Shown here piece after piece: positions 39,439 through 48,317 of a stretch of 64,000 nt of DNA. The notes under the pieces are model-generated. The model saw only the letters and a program-made list of their open reading frames with translations. It had not been told where the DNA came from and searched no databases. The stretch spans positions 1,240,001 through 1,304,000 of the forward strand of contig NZ_JACCIU010000001.1 of NCBI RefSeq assembly GCF_019303535.1. Direction: 5' to 3'. The position numbers were made by a program, and so were the translations under genes. The DNA comes from Lactobacillus sp. Sy-1 (lineage in GTDB: Bacteria; Bacillota; Bacilli; Lactobacillales; Lactobacillaceae). The number at the start of each line of letters is the position of its first letter. The stretch's first letter is position 1.

Positions 39439-40077
39439 GTGGGAAATTTAATTGATTTTACATTAAATATTGATAAACACATTATCAATATCGTTAATAA
39501 CTTTGGAAACTGGACTTACTTAATCTTATTTGCAGTGATCCTAATTGAAACTGGAGCGGTAGTCCTGCCGTTCTTACCGGGTGACTCATTGTTATTTGCG
39601 GCAGCAGCACTGTCGGCTAACGCTAGCTACTCGTTAAATATTTGGGTGTTCATTGGCCTTTTCTTATTGGCATCAATTGCTGGGGACTCCATTAATTTCC
39701 TGCTGGGGAAAAAGGTGGGAACCCGCCTATTGGATAATCGATGGGTTCAAAAAATCATCAAGCCCGAGCATATTGATAAAACCCATCACTTCTTTGAAAA
39801 ACATGGCGCAGCAGCAATTTTTCTAGCACGCTTTATGCCCATCATTAGAACGTTAATTCCGTTCGTTGCCGCAACTGGTAAAATGAAGTATAAACAATTC
39901 GTTACCCATAACGTTCCAGCCTGTTTTGCATGGGTTCTCATCTGTTGTGGAGCTGGTTATTTCTTCGGTAACATTCCATTTATTCAAGAACACTTTTCAG
40001 CGGTAATCCTTGGAATCATCGCTGTTTCATTGCTCCCAGCAATCATCGGGGTTGCTAAGGAAAAGTTCAGTAAATAA
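39439..40077 (+). CDS. DedA family membrane protein
   Basis: 212 residues, start GTG at 39439 with GGAG 8 nt upstream. DedA/VTT family: first hydrophobic segment LILFAVILIETGAVVLPFLPGD (cited as IETGAVVLPFLPGDSLL) carries the conserved E and FLPGD, then GDSINFLLGKKVG (about 73-86), FEKHGAAAIFLARFMPIIRT with the conserved Arg (about 114-133), and a final helix. Members act as undecaprenyl-phosphate or phospholipid flippases and in membrane homeostasis; which lipid is moved here is unknown. Confidence 0.92.
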   Translation: MGNLIDFTLNIDKHIINIVNNFGNWTYLILFAVILIETGAVVLPFLPGDSLLFAAAALSANASYSLNIWVFIGLFLLASIAGDSINFLLGKKVGTRLLDNRWVQKIIKPEHIDKTHHFFEKHGAAAIFLARFMPIIRTLIPFVAATGKMKYKQFVTHNVPACFAWVLICCGAGYFFGNIPFIQEHFSAVILGIIAVSLLPAIIGVAKEKFSK

Positions 40078-40102
40078 AAAATCGCCAATTGGCGATTTTT
40101 TT
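40076..40102. terminator. Bidirectional terminator (dedA and DUF1461 gene)
   Basis: Stem AAAAATCGCCAATTGGCGATTTTT with T run; near-perfect palindrome. Confidence 0.88.
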
Positions 40103-40736
40103 ATTTGCTGTTATTTAAACTCAACTTGCCCAAAAAGTATCCAATCCCATTTAAAATTAATATTAAAATGGCCACAATCATAAACGACTGGATAAAAAAT
40201 GGCAACGGGAGGGCATTGATAATTGGATCGTGTTCAGGATTAAAGACCCAATCCTTATTTCTAAACACAACTTCGTGAAAGAAAATAAATGCCCGGTCAA
40301 AGTTAACTAACACTAGTGTTATCACAGCTGCCATCAACACCAAAATTACTCTAATTGGAACCATGATGCGCCAAATCTGATTGAATCTAACTAGGCTGAT
40401 CATTTTACGGACGCTAATCAAACCGGTAATTATCATAACCCCGTTATTCAATAGGATTAATTTTTTTACATCTTGAAAATGCTGCATTCCTTCTGATGAC
40501 GCCTTAAAATGATTAAAGTGTAATCCAGAATCAAACGGGTTTTGAATGTAATTAACCACTCGTAAATAATCACTAATGATGAAATTAGCAGGCAACCCAG
40601 TTGCATGAGTTAATTGCATGAAATGAATGTCAAGCCAATACAGTGGAGTTAAATTAATGACCACAAAAATAGATAGGGTCAAAAAGAATAATTCGAACAA
40701 CAACGTAACCAGATAGTCCCGCCAACTGCTAATCAT
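40101..40736 (-). CDS. DUF1461 / TIGR01906 integral membrane protein
   Basis: 211 residues with about four membrane helices: 10-32, about 96-110, about 127-146 and about 185-205. The stretch between helix 1 and 2 carries Asp-rich YNYIQNPFD-type text (VVNYIQNPFD), typical of this family of uncharacterised Firmicutes membrane proteins, and NFDRAFIFFHEVVFRN precedes the last helix. It overlaps the HAD gene by 8 nt, the usual neighbour. No function is established. Confidence 0.82.
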   Translation of the reverse strand: MISSWRDYLVTLLFELFFLTLSIFVVINLTPLYWLDIHFMQLTHATGLPANFIISDYLRVVNYIQNPFDSGLHFNHFKASSEGMQHFQDVKKLILLNNGVMIITGLISVRKMISLVRFNQIWRIMVPIRVILVLMAAVITLVLVNFDRAFIFFHEVVFRNKDWVFNPEHDPIINALPLPFFIQSFMIVAILILILNGIGYFLGKLSLNNSK

Positions 40737-41511
40737 TTCCTAATTGCCATTCATCTAGCGAGTCAATTTCCCATGTTGGTTTTACAGTTTTAGTAGCAAT
40801 TTGTTGCTTGGTGGATACTCCAGTGTATACCAATAGAGTATCAATGCCAAAATTAATTCCAGCAGAAATATCCGTCATATAATTATCACCAACCATGATC
40901 ACTTGATCCTTTTGGAGTCCAATAATCCGAAGCGCGTTTTCTAAAATGATCGCCTTTGGTTTCCCAATTAAGACCGGATTGGTTTGCGTTGCATAACGAA
41001 CTAAATCCACAAGCGAACCGGCTCCCGGTAACATCCCCCGTTCATTTGGAATGTTAGTATCTGGATTCGTCCCGATGAACTTAGCCCCGTGCTGAATTGC
41101 AAGCGTTGCAACACAGAATTTCTCATAGGTAACAGCGGTATCTAGCCCCACGACAACATAATCGGGATTATCAGCAGTAATTTCAAATCCACGGGCTTCC
41201 AATGCATCCACTAAACCGGCTTCCCCAATTACATATGCCTTCCGGTGGTCCTCATCAGCATCCCCATTCATGAAATCAGCAGTCGCTAATCCGGCAGTAT
41301 AAACATTGGATTCTTGAACGTGAATGTCATGATTATCAGCAAGGTTTGCAACCACGTCCTTAGGTAACTTAGTCGTATTGTTGGTAACAAATAGAAATGG
41401 AATCTCCGCTTTTTGAAGCCGTTCTATAAATCTTTTTGCCGCTGGAATTCGTTTTTTTCCGGCATAAATGGTTCCATCTAAATCAATAAAGTATCCCTGG
41501 TAGCGTTTCAT
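40729..41511 (-). CDS. yutF: HAD-IIA family sugar-phosphatase-like hydrolase (TIGR01457, YutF)
   Basis: 260 residues of the NagD-like HAD IIA subfamily. Motif I GYFIDLDGTIYAGKK (nucleophile Asp near residue 9), motif II FVTNNTTK, cap domain in the middle, then the Lys of IGKPKAIILENAL and motif III VGDNYMTDISAGINFG. These enzymes dephosphorylate small metabolites (e.g. nucleotide or sugar phosphates); the natural substrate is undetermined. Group with yutD and yunD-like genes is conserved in Firmicutes. Confidence 0.92.
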   Translation of the reverse strand: MKRYQGYFIDLDGTIYAGKKRIPAAKRFIERLQKAEIPFLFVTNNTTKLPKDVVANLADNHDIHVQESNVYTAGLATADFMNGDADEDHRKAYVIGEAGLVDALEARGFEITADNPDYVVVGLDTAVTYEKFCVATLAIQHGAKFIGTNPDTNIPNERGMLPGAGSLVDLVRYATQTNPVLIGKPKAIILENALRIIGLQKDQVIMVGDNYMTDISAGINFGIDTLLVYTGVSTKQQIATKTVKPTWEIDSLDEWQLGND

Positions 41512-41526
41512 AAATTAAATTCCCCT

Positions 41527-42099
41527 TTATTTTTGGCGTTGCCTAATTTTAAAATGTCGTCGGCCCTTTTCTCCAGATTCGGAAACGATTGTAGACTTTC
41601 GTTTTTCAATCGGTGGTTTCCGTTTGGTTATCTTTTCCTCAATGAACGAATGCTTGGCATTGCTCCTGCGGTTGCGATTCCGGCCGCTTGAATTGGGTTT
41701 ATTATTCAAATTTTGTCGTTTTCTAGCTGGTTTCACTTTTTTAGCTTCCAAGTTATGGAGAATAAAATAAGGGGCCCCAAAGTTACAGTACTCAACTAGG
41801 AAATCACTAACTGCGCTGATTTTACTGGCTGGATTTACGTTTCGCTCATCAGTATAAAACCCGGTTAGCCTTAATTGACCATATCCAACATCACCCAGAA
41901 TATAATCATATTTACTAAAAAAAGTATTATAGGTAACCCGGAGTACTTCCAGGTCGAATGCATCCCCTTCGTTAGCAACTAACTGATACTGGTAGCCATT
42001 AATCGAAAGGTCCGTTTCACCAGTCTGATTAATCTGGGCTAGTGGCTTTCTATTTCCCTTTTGTTCATCAAATAAATCTTCAATTTGATTTCGATCCAA
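41527..42099 (-). CDS. yutD: YutD family protein
   Basis: 190 residues. Residues about 30-120 match the YutD domain (YQLVANEGDAFDLEVLRVTYN, cited as VANEGDAFDLEVL; YDYILGDVGYGQLRLTGFY cited as DYILGDVGYGQLRL). The last 70 residues form a basic, low-complexity tail rich in Arg, Lys and Asn (KPARKRQN, GRNRNRRSN), suggesting nucleic-acid contact. Start is TTG at 42099 with GGGGGA 8 nt upstream. Function of the family is unknown. Confidence 0.88.
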   Translation of the reverse strand: MDRNQIEDLFDEQKGNRKPLAQINQTGETDLSINGYQYQLVANEGDAFDLEVLRVTYNTFFSKYDYILGDVGYGQLRLTGFYTDERNVNPASKISAVSDFLVEYCNFGAPYFILHNLEAKKVKPARKRQNLNNKPNSSGRNRNRRSNAKHSFIEEKITKRKPPIEKRKSTIVSESGEKGRRHFKIRQRQK

Positions 42100-42114
42100 A
42101 ATTCATCCCCCGTT

Positions 42115-43506
42115 CTATTTACTAGTTAGTGGAAATTGAACTGACAAATAATCACTAAAAACATCTCGTAGCGGTTGATCATAGTACATATAATTATCCC
42201 CAGCAATAGATACAGTTGGGAAGAATGGCACGAACAAGTAATGATCTAACAATGCGATTTCATATCGTTTTTCATTGCTAATGACCTGACCATCAAATTT
42301 CACTAAATCATTTTTAGGATCGTATTCAATTCCAGATAATTCTATTTTACCAAATATTTCACCTCGAAAACCCATTCCTTTTTGCGGGAAGCGACTCAAG
42401 AAGCGTTTGTTTTTTTCAATTTCCCTAACCAATCGCCACAAGTTATAACCATTCAAAGTCGTTTTCATTACGTGCATCGAATGGGGTAATAGCTGGTGAA
42501 TTTGGTTTTTATCAACCACTCCTGCCGGCAAGTCCGTGATGAACAGTCCCGCATTGATCATTGCTGCCTTGGTATTTGCCTTTTGCTTCATTGCAGCAAG
42601 CCCAATTTGGCTTAGCTCACCGCCATTGATCCAATCCTTTTTCATTGAATGATCAATTTTGGCGACCTTACGACTAGCGAGTAGCTGTTCGCCCTCCTGT
42701 TCATAGCCATCAATTTCAGCTTGATCACTAGCTAACGCTGGTAGATCAGCAGTCTTTACCACCGAAGCCTGCTTGCTAATAACATGGTGCTCGTCATCAA
42801 GTTCCATCTTAACGGTTCCAACGTAGTGCCCCCATTTTTGACACCCCGTCAATAGCGTTTCATTATCCAACTCTCCGTTTGCTAACAAGTGGTGAGTATG
42901 AGAACCAAAAATAACGTCGAATTCTGGGTACTTAGCGGCGTTGGCGCGGTCACTTCCGATTCCCAGGTGGGAAAGCATGAACAATACATCATATTCTCCC
43001 GTATGTTGCTTTAACATTTCTGGAATCGCCACTTGGTCATCAATTGGATTCCATCCTACTAGTGGATACGTCAATATGTATGGAGCCGTGAAACCCATTA
43101 TCATTATCCGTGTCCCCTGGTTAGTCACTATTCGTTTAACTGGTTTGGCCCAATGGGGCTGCTCACCGGTCTTTAAATCTTTAAGATTACCTAAAATAAC
43201 ATCAAAATTAGCGTGGTCATATAGGTGGTCCATTTGCGAGTGCGTATTTGTGAGGCCTTCGTTATTTCCAATCGTAGCCGCATCATAGTGGACCTCGTTC
43301 ATAATCTTAACGTTTGCCTGACCGTCCGTAGCCTCTGTTAATGGATGGGCCCGATCAAGAGCGTCTCCGATATCGAAAACTAATACTTGATACCCATCTG
43401 CTTCTAATTTTGCCCGTTGATTATTAATGTAGCGTCTAATCTTGGGCCAATTTTCTAAGTGCGAGTGCATATCATTAGTGTGTAAAATTGCTAATTTTTC
43501 TGTCAC
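42115..43506 (-). CDS. yunD: Metallophosphatase / 5'-nucleotidase-like protein (YunD family)
   Basis: 463 residues, cytoplasmic (no signal peptide). Calcineurin-like N-terminal domain: ILHTNDMHSHLENW (metal Asp-x-His), VFDIGDALD, TIGNNEGLT (family GNHE, here GNNE), FMLSHLGIGSD, FGSHTHHL; then a 5'-nucleotidase C-terminal domain (from about 260). I choose GTG at 43506, since GAAGGG lies 9 nt before it, over ATG at 43515, which abuts that site. The GNNE in place of GNHE is shared by YunD-like proteins as far as I recall, so activity is not excluded. Confidence 0.88.
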   Translation of the reverse strand: MTEKLAILHTNDMHSHLENWPKIRRYINNQRAKLEADGYQVLVFDIGDALDRAHPLTEATDGQANVKIMNEVHYDAATIGNNEGLTNTHSQMDHLYDHANFDVILGNLKDLKTGEQPHWAKPVKRIVTNQGTRIMIMGFTAPYILTYPLVGWNPIDDQVAIPEMLKQHTGEYDVLFMLSHLGIGSDRANAAKYPEFDVIFGSHTHHLLANGELDNETLLTGCQKWGHYVGTVKMELDDEHHVISKQASVVKTADLPALASDQAEIDGYEQEGEQLLASRKVAKIDHSMKKDWINGGELSQIGLAAMKQKANTKAAMINAGLFITDLPAGVVDKNQIHQLLPHSMHVMKTTLNGYNLWRLVREIEKNKRFLSRFPQKGMGFRGEIFGKIELSGIEYDPKNDLVKFDGQVISNEKRYEIALLDHYLFVPFFPTVSIAGDNYMYYDQPLRDVFSDYLSVQFPLTSK

Positions 43507-43520
43507 AAGAACCATCCCTT

Positions 43521-44129
43521 CTAACCCCGTTTAGCAAGGTCAATTGCTTTTCGGTCGATTATTGTTTCAATTTCTTCTTCGGATAACGGCGTTCCAAATG
43601 GTAATTTATCATCCAGGTAATCCAATTCAGGACTATCAATTCCAACGTTAATATTTTCCTTAATGGGAACTGAATAATGGTGAATATGACCGTGTAAATT
43701 AATAATCTGGTGGACAATTCCCAACATCATCGGATAGTGAGTCAAGTAATACTGCCGATGATTAAACTTAATCAAAGCCCCAACGTCTTGGAATTGAAAC
43801 TTAGGCTTCCCATTAACCATGAAGTTATGCTTGGCTAAGTACTTAAAAAATTCCCGACTATCATGGTTCCCCTTGATTAGAATCAAATTGCCATTTAATT
43901 GATTTAAAATTGCCAAAATTTGGCGATACGCTTCCTTAGCTGGCTTAATAAAGTACAGTGCGATGTCACCAAGGTGATAAACCACATCGGTTGGTTGCAC
44001 CCTGGCATTCCAGTTCTCAATGATGGTCTGGTTCATTTCATCAATGCTTTTGAACGGGCGTGGTGCAAAATTATCCATTCCTAAGATATCCTGATGGAAA
44101 AAGTGGGTATCAGCTGTAAAATAATTCAT
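43521..44129 (-). CDS. Metallophosphoesterase, calcineurin-like superfamily
   Basis: 202 residues from ATG 44129 (GGTG 7 nt upstream). Metal-binding pattern complete: YFTADTHFFH, VYHLGDIALY, IKGNHDSREF (GNHD), LTHYPM and LHGHIHHY. This short type occurs in many Firmicutes as a phosphodiesterase of unknown substrate. It lies 14 nt before the yunD-like gene, so it is probably first in that operon. Confidence 0.9.
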   Translation of the reverse strand: MNYFTADTHFFHQDILGMDNFAPRPFKSIDEMNQTIIENWNARVQPTDVVYHLGDIALYFIKPAKEAYRQILAILNQLNGNLILIKGNHDSREFFKYLAKHNFMVNGKPKFQFQDVGALIKFNHRQYYLTHYPMMLGIVHQIINLHGHIHHYSVPIKENINVGIDSPELDYLDDKLPFGTPLSEEEIETIIDRKAIDLAKRG

Positions 44130-44192
44130 CTTCAATCACCTTCATATTAATTATTATATTACATCATTTTTAGTTTTTTCAAAAAGAAGCTA

Positions 44193-44227
44193 CAAAAAAA
44201 CTACCTTCCAATTGGAAAGTAGTTTTT
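44193..44227 (-). terminator. Terminator of the amino-acid permease
   Basis: Stem ACTACCTTCC / GGAAAGTAGT around AATT, then a T run on the minus strand. Confidence 0.85.
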
Positions 44228-44232
44228 AACCG

Positions 44233-45612
44233 TTAATCCGTTTGCTTCGCTCTAACCCGTTTACCACCGAATTGATAAACCAAGTAAATAACGATTAACC
44301 AAATAATCGAACCAACCAAGGCGATCAACGTATCAAATTTAAATAGTAATACGATTGCAACCATTCCTAAAAAGGCTAACACAAAGTAATCTGAAGCTGG
44401 GAATAGTGGCGTCTTGAATTTTAATTGATCCTCTTTATTGGCATCCTTAACAATCTTTCTGTATTTAATGTGGGTAACCACAATTGCACCCCAGATAAAG
44501 ATAAAGCAGGTCGTTGCAACACTAGAGATAAAGGTGAAGACCCCTTCTGGAATCACAATGTTTAAGACCACCGCAATGGCAATAATCAAAGTGGACACTA
44601 AAATTGCGTTACTAGGCACTTTGTTCTTTGAAAGACGGTGAACCTTCTTGCTAAACGTGTTGGATTCATTTCCAGTTAACGAGTATAGCATTCTCCCGGT
44701 TGTAAAGATAGCACTATTACATGCCGAGGCAGCTGCGGTTAACACCACAAAGTTAATAATTGCCGCTGCGGAAGTAATTCCGATATTTTCGAACACTTGA
44801 ACGAACGGACTTGAATTTTGACTAATGTCATTCCATGGATAGATCACCATTAAAGCCAATAGTGAACCGATGTAGAATAGTAAAATTCTAGTTGGCACGG
44901 AGTTAATGCTCTTTGGAATTACTTTTTCAGGATCCTTAGTTTCTGAAGCAGTCATCCCAATCATTTCAATCCCCACAAAACTAAAGATTACCATTTGGAA
45001 CGAAAGGAAGAATCCAGACGCCCCGTTGGCAAAAAACTTACCGTGGGTCAAATTACTGATGCTAACTGTTCCGACCGATGTTTTATAATGGGTCAGTAAT
45101 AATACCACCCCGACTAAAATCAATGCAATGATGGCAACCACTTTAATGATTGCGAACCAAAACTCAGTTTCACCAAATGCAGAAACGGTAATTGAATTCA
45201 AGAAGAATAGAATAATCAAAATTACCAGTGCTGGAAGCCATTGTGGCATTGCCGGGAACCAAAATTTCATGTATAAACCAGCGGCCGTTACTTCCGCCAT
45301 CGCAATTGCAATCCATGAAATCCAGTATGTCCATCCAGCAATAAACCCCCATTTGGGACCCAGGTACTTAGCAATAAAGTCAATGTAAGAAGTACTATCT
45401 GGGTTGGACATCAATAGTTCCCCGAGAGAACGCATTAAGAAGAAACAAGCAATCCCCGCAACTATGTATGCCAGTAAGATTGATGGTCCAGCAAAGTGAA
45501 TCGATTGTCCAGCTCCTAAAAATAAACCGGTTCCAATCGTCCCCCCCAGCGCAATTAACTGTACGTGTCGTTCTTTAAGTTCTTTGGACATCTGTTCATC
45601 GTTTTGTCCCAT
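44233..45612 (-). CDS. Amino-acid permease (APC superfamily, AAT family)
   Basis: 459 residues with 12 predicted helices; H+-coupled amino-acid uptake. Start ATG 45612 with AAAAGGGG upstream; the longer frame has no ribosome site. Helix 1 begins HVQLIALGGTIGTGLFLGAG, the family substrate-binding GGxIGxG motif; conserved GELL after helix 2 and SFVGIEMIGMTASETKDPEK in helix 6 region follow. The specificity cannot be assigned among aromatic, basic, Ser/Thr or GABA carriers. Confidence 0.92.
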   Translation of the reverse strand: MGQNDEQMSKELKERHVQLIALGGTIGTGLFLGAGQSIHFAGPSILLAYIVAGIACFFLMRSLGELLMSNPDSTSYIDFIAKYLGPKWGFIAGWTYWISWIAIAMAEVTAAGLYMKFWFPAMPQWLPALVILIILFFLNSITVSAFGETEFWFAIIKVVAIIALILVGVVLLLTHYKTSVGTVSISNLTHGKFFANGASGFFLSFQMVIFSFVGIEMIGMTASETKDPEKVIPKSINSVPTRILLFYIGSLLALMVIYPWNDISQNSSPFVQVFENIGITSAAAIINFVVLTAAASACNSAIFTTGRMLYSLTGNESNTFSKKVHRLSKNKVPSNAILVSTLIIAIAVVLNIVIPEGVFTFISSVATTCFIFIWGAIVVTHIKYRKIVKDANKEDQLKFKTPLFPASDYFVLAFLGMVAIVLLFKFDTLIALVGSIIWLIVIYLVYQFGGKRVRAKQTD

Positions 45613-45638
45613 TTTATACACCCCTTTTAATATCAATT

Positions 45639-45667
45639 AGTATACACATATCCTACTAGGGACGTCA
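45639..45667 (-). promoter_or_regulatory. Promoter of the amino-acid permease
   Basis: Minus strand TGACGT (45667-45662), 17-bp spacer, TATACT (45644-45639). Confidence 0.55.
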
Positions 45668-45705
45668 GCTAATTTAAAATTCGGTTAGAATCATCATGGC
45701 CGTCT

Positions 45706-45730
45706 AATAATTGTTATATCAACAATTATT
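45706..45730. repeat. Perfect 10-bp inverted repeat upstream of the permease promoter
   Basis: AATAATTGTT, spacer ATATC, AACAATTATT. It lies about 40 bp upstream of the permease -35 and beyond the ackA terminator. No T run follows, so it looks like a protein-binding operator and not a terminator. Confidence 0.55.
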
Positions 45731-45775
45731 CACCTTATAAATTATTAAATGAAAATAATTCATTTTTAGTTGAAA

Positions 45776-45808
45776 TAAAAAGGGCCGCTGCCAAAGCGCG
45801 GTCCTCAA
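45776..45808 (-). terminator. Terminator of ackA
   Basis: Minus strand GGACCGC / GCGGCCC (one mismatch) with loop GCTTTGGCA, then TTTTTATTT. Confidence 0.8.
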
Positions 45809-45812
45809 GTCA

Positions 45813-47009
45813 TTATTTATGATCCTTTAATCTTTCAACATCACGAACAATCATTAATTCTTCATTAGTAGGAATCAACAGAGTCTTTACCTTTGCATCG
45901 TCCGTACTAATATCACGTTCTTCACCACGAATATCATTCTTCTTTGGATCAACTGCGATTCCAAAGTAACCTAATTCGTCAGTAACTTCTTGTCTAATCA
46001 TAATATCGTTTTCACCAACCCCAGCGGTAAATACGATTGCATCAACACCGTTCATTTCAGCAATGTATTGACCAATGTAGCGAATGATCCGATTCTTGTA
46101 CATTTCTCTTGAAAGGTATGCCCGGTGGTTCTTAGCCTGCACCCCTTCAATTTCACGCATGTCTGCGGAAACTCCAGAAACCCCAAGTAGTCCGGACTTG
46201 TTGTTCAAGATGGTAATCATGTCACTAAGCTTATCGATTCCTTCCTTTTCCATTACGTATGAAAGAACGGAAGGGTCAACATCACCAGAACGAGTAGCCA
46301 TCATAACTCCAGTTAGTGGTGTGAAGCCCATTGAAGTATCAAAAGACTTACCACCCTTAACCGCACACATTGAAGCCCCGGCCCCGATGTGCATAATGAT
46401 TAACTTAAGGTCTTCAGCAGGCTTACCAAGCATATCAGCAGCCCGTTGGGTTACGTAACGGTAACTAGTTCCGTGTGCTCCATACTTACGAGCACCGTAC
46501 TTTTCATAATATTCATAAGGAATTCCATAAGTATAGTTCTTTTCAGGAATTGAAGTATGGAATGAAGTATCAAATACGGCAACGCTAATAACGTCTGGTA
46601 AAATCTTCTTGAACGCTTTAATTCCTAAGATATTAGCTGGTTCGTGAAGTGGTGCTAATTCTGATAAACTTTCTAGTTTTTGTAGAACATCATCGTCAAT
46701 TACTACGGAGTCCTTAAATTCTTCCCCACCAGCAACGACCCGGTGGCCAACACCAGTAATTTCATTGTAATCAGCAATGATATCAAGGCTTAATAACTTG
46801 TCTAGAACTAACTTAATTGCTTCTTCGTGGTTCTTAACGTCTAGTGTATCCTTGTACTTCTTACCATCACCGTACTTAATGGATACAGTAGAATCAGGCA
46901 TCCCAATTCTTGCGATATCCCCACTAGAAATTAATGTTTCTGATGGCATTTCGAACAATTTGTACTTTAAAGTTGAACTACCAGCGTTAATTGCAATTGA
47001 TTTTCCCAT
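45813..47009 (-). CDS. ackA: Acetate kinase
   Basis: Transfers phosphate from acetyl-phosphate to ADP, yielding ATP and acetate. 398 residues, complete. Motifs: AINAGSSTLKYKLFEM (family NAGSSSLKF), GHRVVAGGEEF, AVFDTSFHTSIP, KYGAHGTSYRYV, IIMHIGAGASMCAVKGGKS and FTAGVGEN. ATG with AAGGAG upstream. It follows ytxK by 23 nt; this pair is conserved in Bacillales and Lactobacillales. Confidence 0.97.
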   Translation of the reverse strand: MGKSIAINAGSSTLKYKLFEMPSETLISSGDIARIGMPDSTVSIKYGDGKKYKDTLDVKNHEEAIKLVLDKLLSLDIIADYNEITGVGHRVVAGGEEFKDSVVIDDDVLQKLESLSELAPLHEPANILGIKAFKKILPDVISVAVFDTSFHTSIPEKNYTYGIPYEYYEKYGARKYGAHGTSYRYVTQRAADMLGKPAEDLKLIIMHIGAGASMCAVKGGKSFDTSMGFTPLTGVMMATRSGDVDPSVLSYVMEKEGIDKLSDMITILNNKSGLLGVSGVSADMREIEGVQAKNHRAYLSREMYKNRIIRYIGQYIAEMNGVDAIVFTAGVGENDIMIRQEVTDELGYFGIAVDPKKNDIRGEERDISTDDAKVKTLLIPTNEELMIVRDVERLKDHK

Positions 47010-47032
47010 AATTATTCTCCTTAAAAATATTA

Positions 47033-48061
47033 TTATGAATTAGCTAATAAATCCTTTTGTTCCCAATCAACAATCTCTGCAATGAACTTTTGAAATGCAG
47101 CTTGATCCTTGAAAGAAGGAAATTCACCAATCATGATTTTATTAACTTGCTTGACCCCATTTCCATGCCGTTGCAGGATCATGATTGCCTTTTGGGCATT
47201 TGGGTTTGAAAATAACTCCCGTGGCAAATTAAGCATTCCCTGGAGGTATGCATGATCTTGCATCCACTTCAATAGCGTTTTTGACTCTTCAGTTTGAAAT
47301 AAATTACTAGGAACCAAGAAAACACCAAAGCCACCTGGTTTAACGTGGTTCATCCCCTGTTCAATTAAGAGATGATGCGCAAATGAATGCCCACTTTCAG
47401 CGTGGGTTTCATAGCTGGTAACGTTCTCATCAATTGGATAGTAGCCAACTGGTAAATCAGCAAGCACTAAATCAACGTTATTAACCAAAATATTATTGAT
47501 GGAATCCTGGTGGACTAATTCTACTGGTAATTTTTGCATTTCGGCACTTATCCCGGCAATTGAAAGTAGGGAATCATCATTATCAATGCCGACTCCCTGC
47601 ACTTCGGCATGTAATTCGGTAGCTAGCTGGTGCATTACCGCCATTAATAAATTCCCACTACCGACTGCTAAGTCTAAAATTGTAATCTTAGACTGGGATT
47701 TAAAGATCCTGGTGAGTAAATAACCAATGATAAAGGCAATTGTATCAGGAGTTAACTGGTGATTAGCCTGAATTTGATCCTTCGTAATTGCCTTAATCAG
47801 AATCATTTGAATCGCCTTCCGAATATCTTCGGCTGCCATATTGTGATAATCAACCTGCGCATACAAGTCCTTTAACTGCTGGGCAAGTGCTGCGTCCGGC
47901 TGACCATTTTCAACATGCACGTCATTATTATCTAACATGTTATTCCCATTTTCAATAAATGCATCTAGATAAGATAAGTTCAATGCCGTTTGCAATAATT
48001 CAGTCGATTGATCCAATACCTTAAAAAGAGTCTCTGTATCCTTTTTTGCCAGTATTCTCAA
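47033..48061 (-). CDS. ytxK: Class I SAM-dependent methyltransferase (YtxK family)
   Basis: Up to 342 residues. N-terminal helical region, then SAM motif I ITILDLAVGSGNLLMAV (about residues 125-140), VGIDNDD, and the amino-methyltransferase motif as LVLADLPVGYYP, where DLPVGYYP replaces the DPPY/NPPY of N6-adenine enzymes. It resembles YtxK, annotated as an N6-adenine DNA methylase but without proven activity. The only standard start is TTG 48061, which touches the GGGGAGG ribosome site; CTG (48052) or ATA (48055) lie at better distances, so the true start is uncertain by about 3 residues. Follows the comG operon. Confidence 0.88.
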   Translation of the reverse strand: MRILAKKDTETLFKVLDQSTELLQTALNLSYLDAFIENGNNMLDNNDVHVENGQPDAALAQQLKDLYAQVDYHNMAAEDIRKAIQMILIKAITKDQIQANHQLTPDTIAFIIGYLLTRIFKSQSKITILDLAVGSGNLLMAVMHQLATELHAEVQGVGIDNDDSLLSIAGISAEMQKLPVELVHQDSINNILVNNVDLVLADLPVGYYPIDENVTSYETHAESGHSFAHHLLIEQGMNHVKPGGFGVFLVPSNLFQTEESKTLLKWMQDHAYLQGMLNLPRELFSNPNAQKAIMILQRHGNGVKQVNKIMIGEFPSFKDQAAFQKFIAEIVDWEQKDLLANS

Positions 48062-48146
48062 CCTCCCCTGGTGAATTGATTAGACAATAACCAATATCAA
48101 TATTACCAGAAAATTATCAATAAATTCAAGATTGATAACCATTAAT

Positions 48147-48311
48147 TTATTTTCGGAGCGCTAAATCATCGCTTCCCCGTTCACGATAGTCGCGAGCAAT
48201 CGAATTATTCGTTCTAATTTCAGAAGCGATCGATGTCGTTTGAAAGTGAAGGATGGTTGTTAGTAGCAGTAAACAAACCATTGCAATTAAAGTCATTGAA
48301 GCTGGTCTCAT
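48147..48311 (-). CDS. comGG: ComGG-like minor pseudopilin, very short
   Basis: 54 residues, found by reading the gap after comGF. ATG 48311 follows the comGF stop by 6 nt, with GGGGTGAT upstream inside comGF. After Met-Arg-Pro comes one hydrophobic helix (MTLIAMVCLLLLTTILHF) and then a polar tail (SEIRTNNSIARDYRER). Position as seventh gene of the com operon and the single N-terminal helix suggest ComGG, which is poorly conserved; usual members are about 100-125 residues, so this is short. It lacks a clear prepilin cleavage motif, as ComGG does elsewhere. Confidence 0.6.
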   Translation of the reverse strand: MRPASMTLIAMVCLLLLTTILHFQTTSIASEIRTNNSIARDYRERGSDDLALRK

Positions 48312-48317
48312 GATTAA

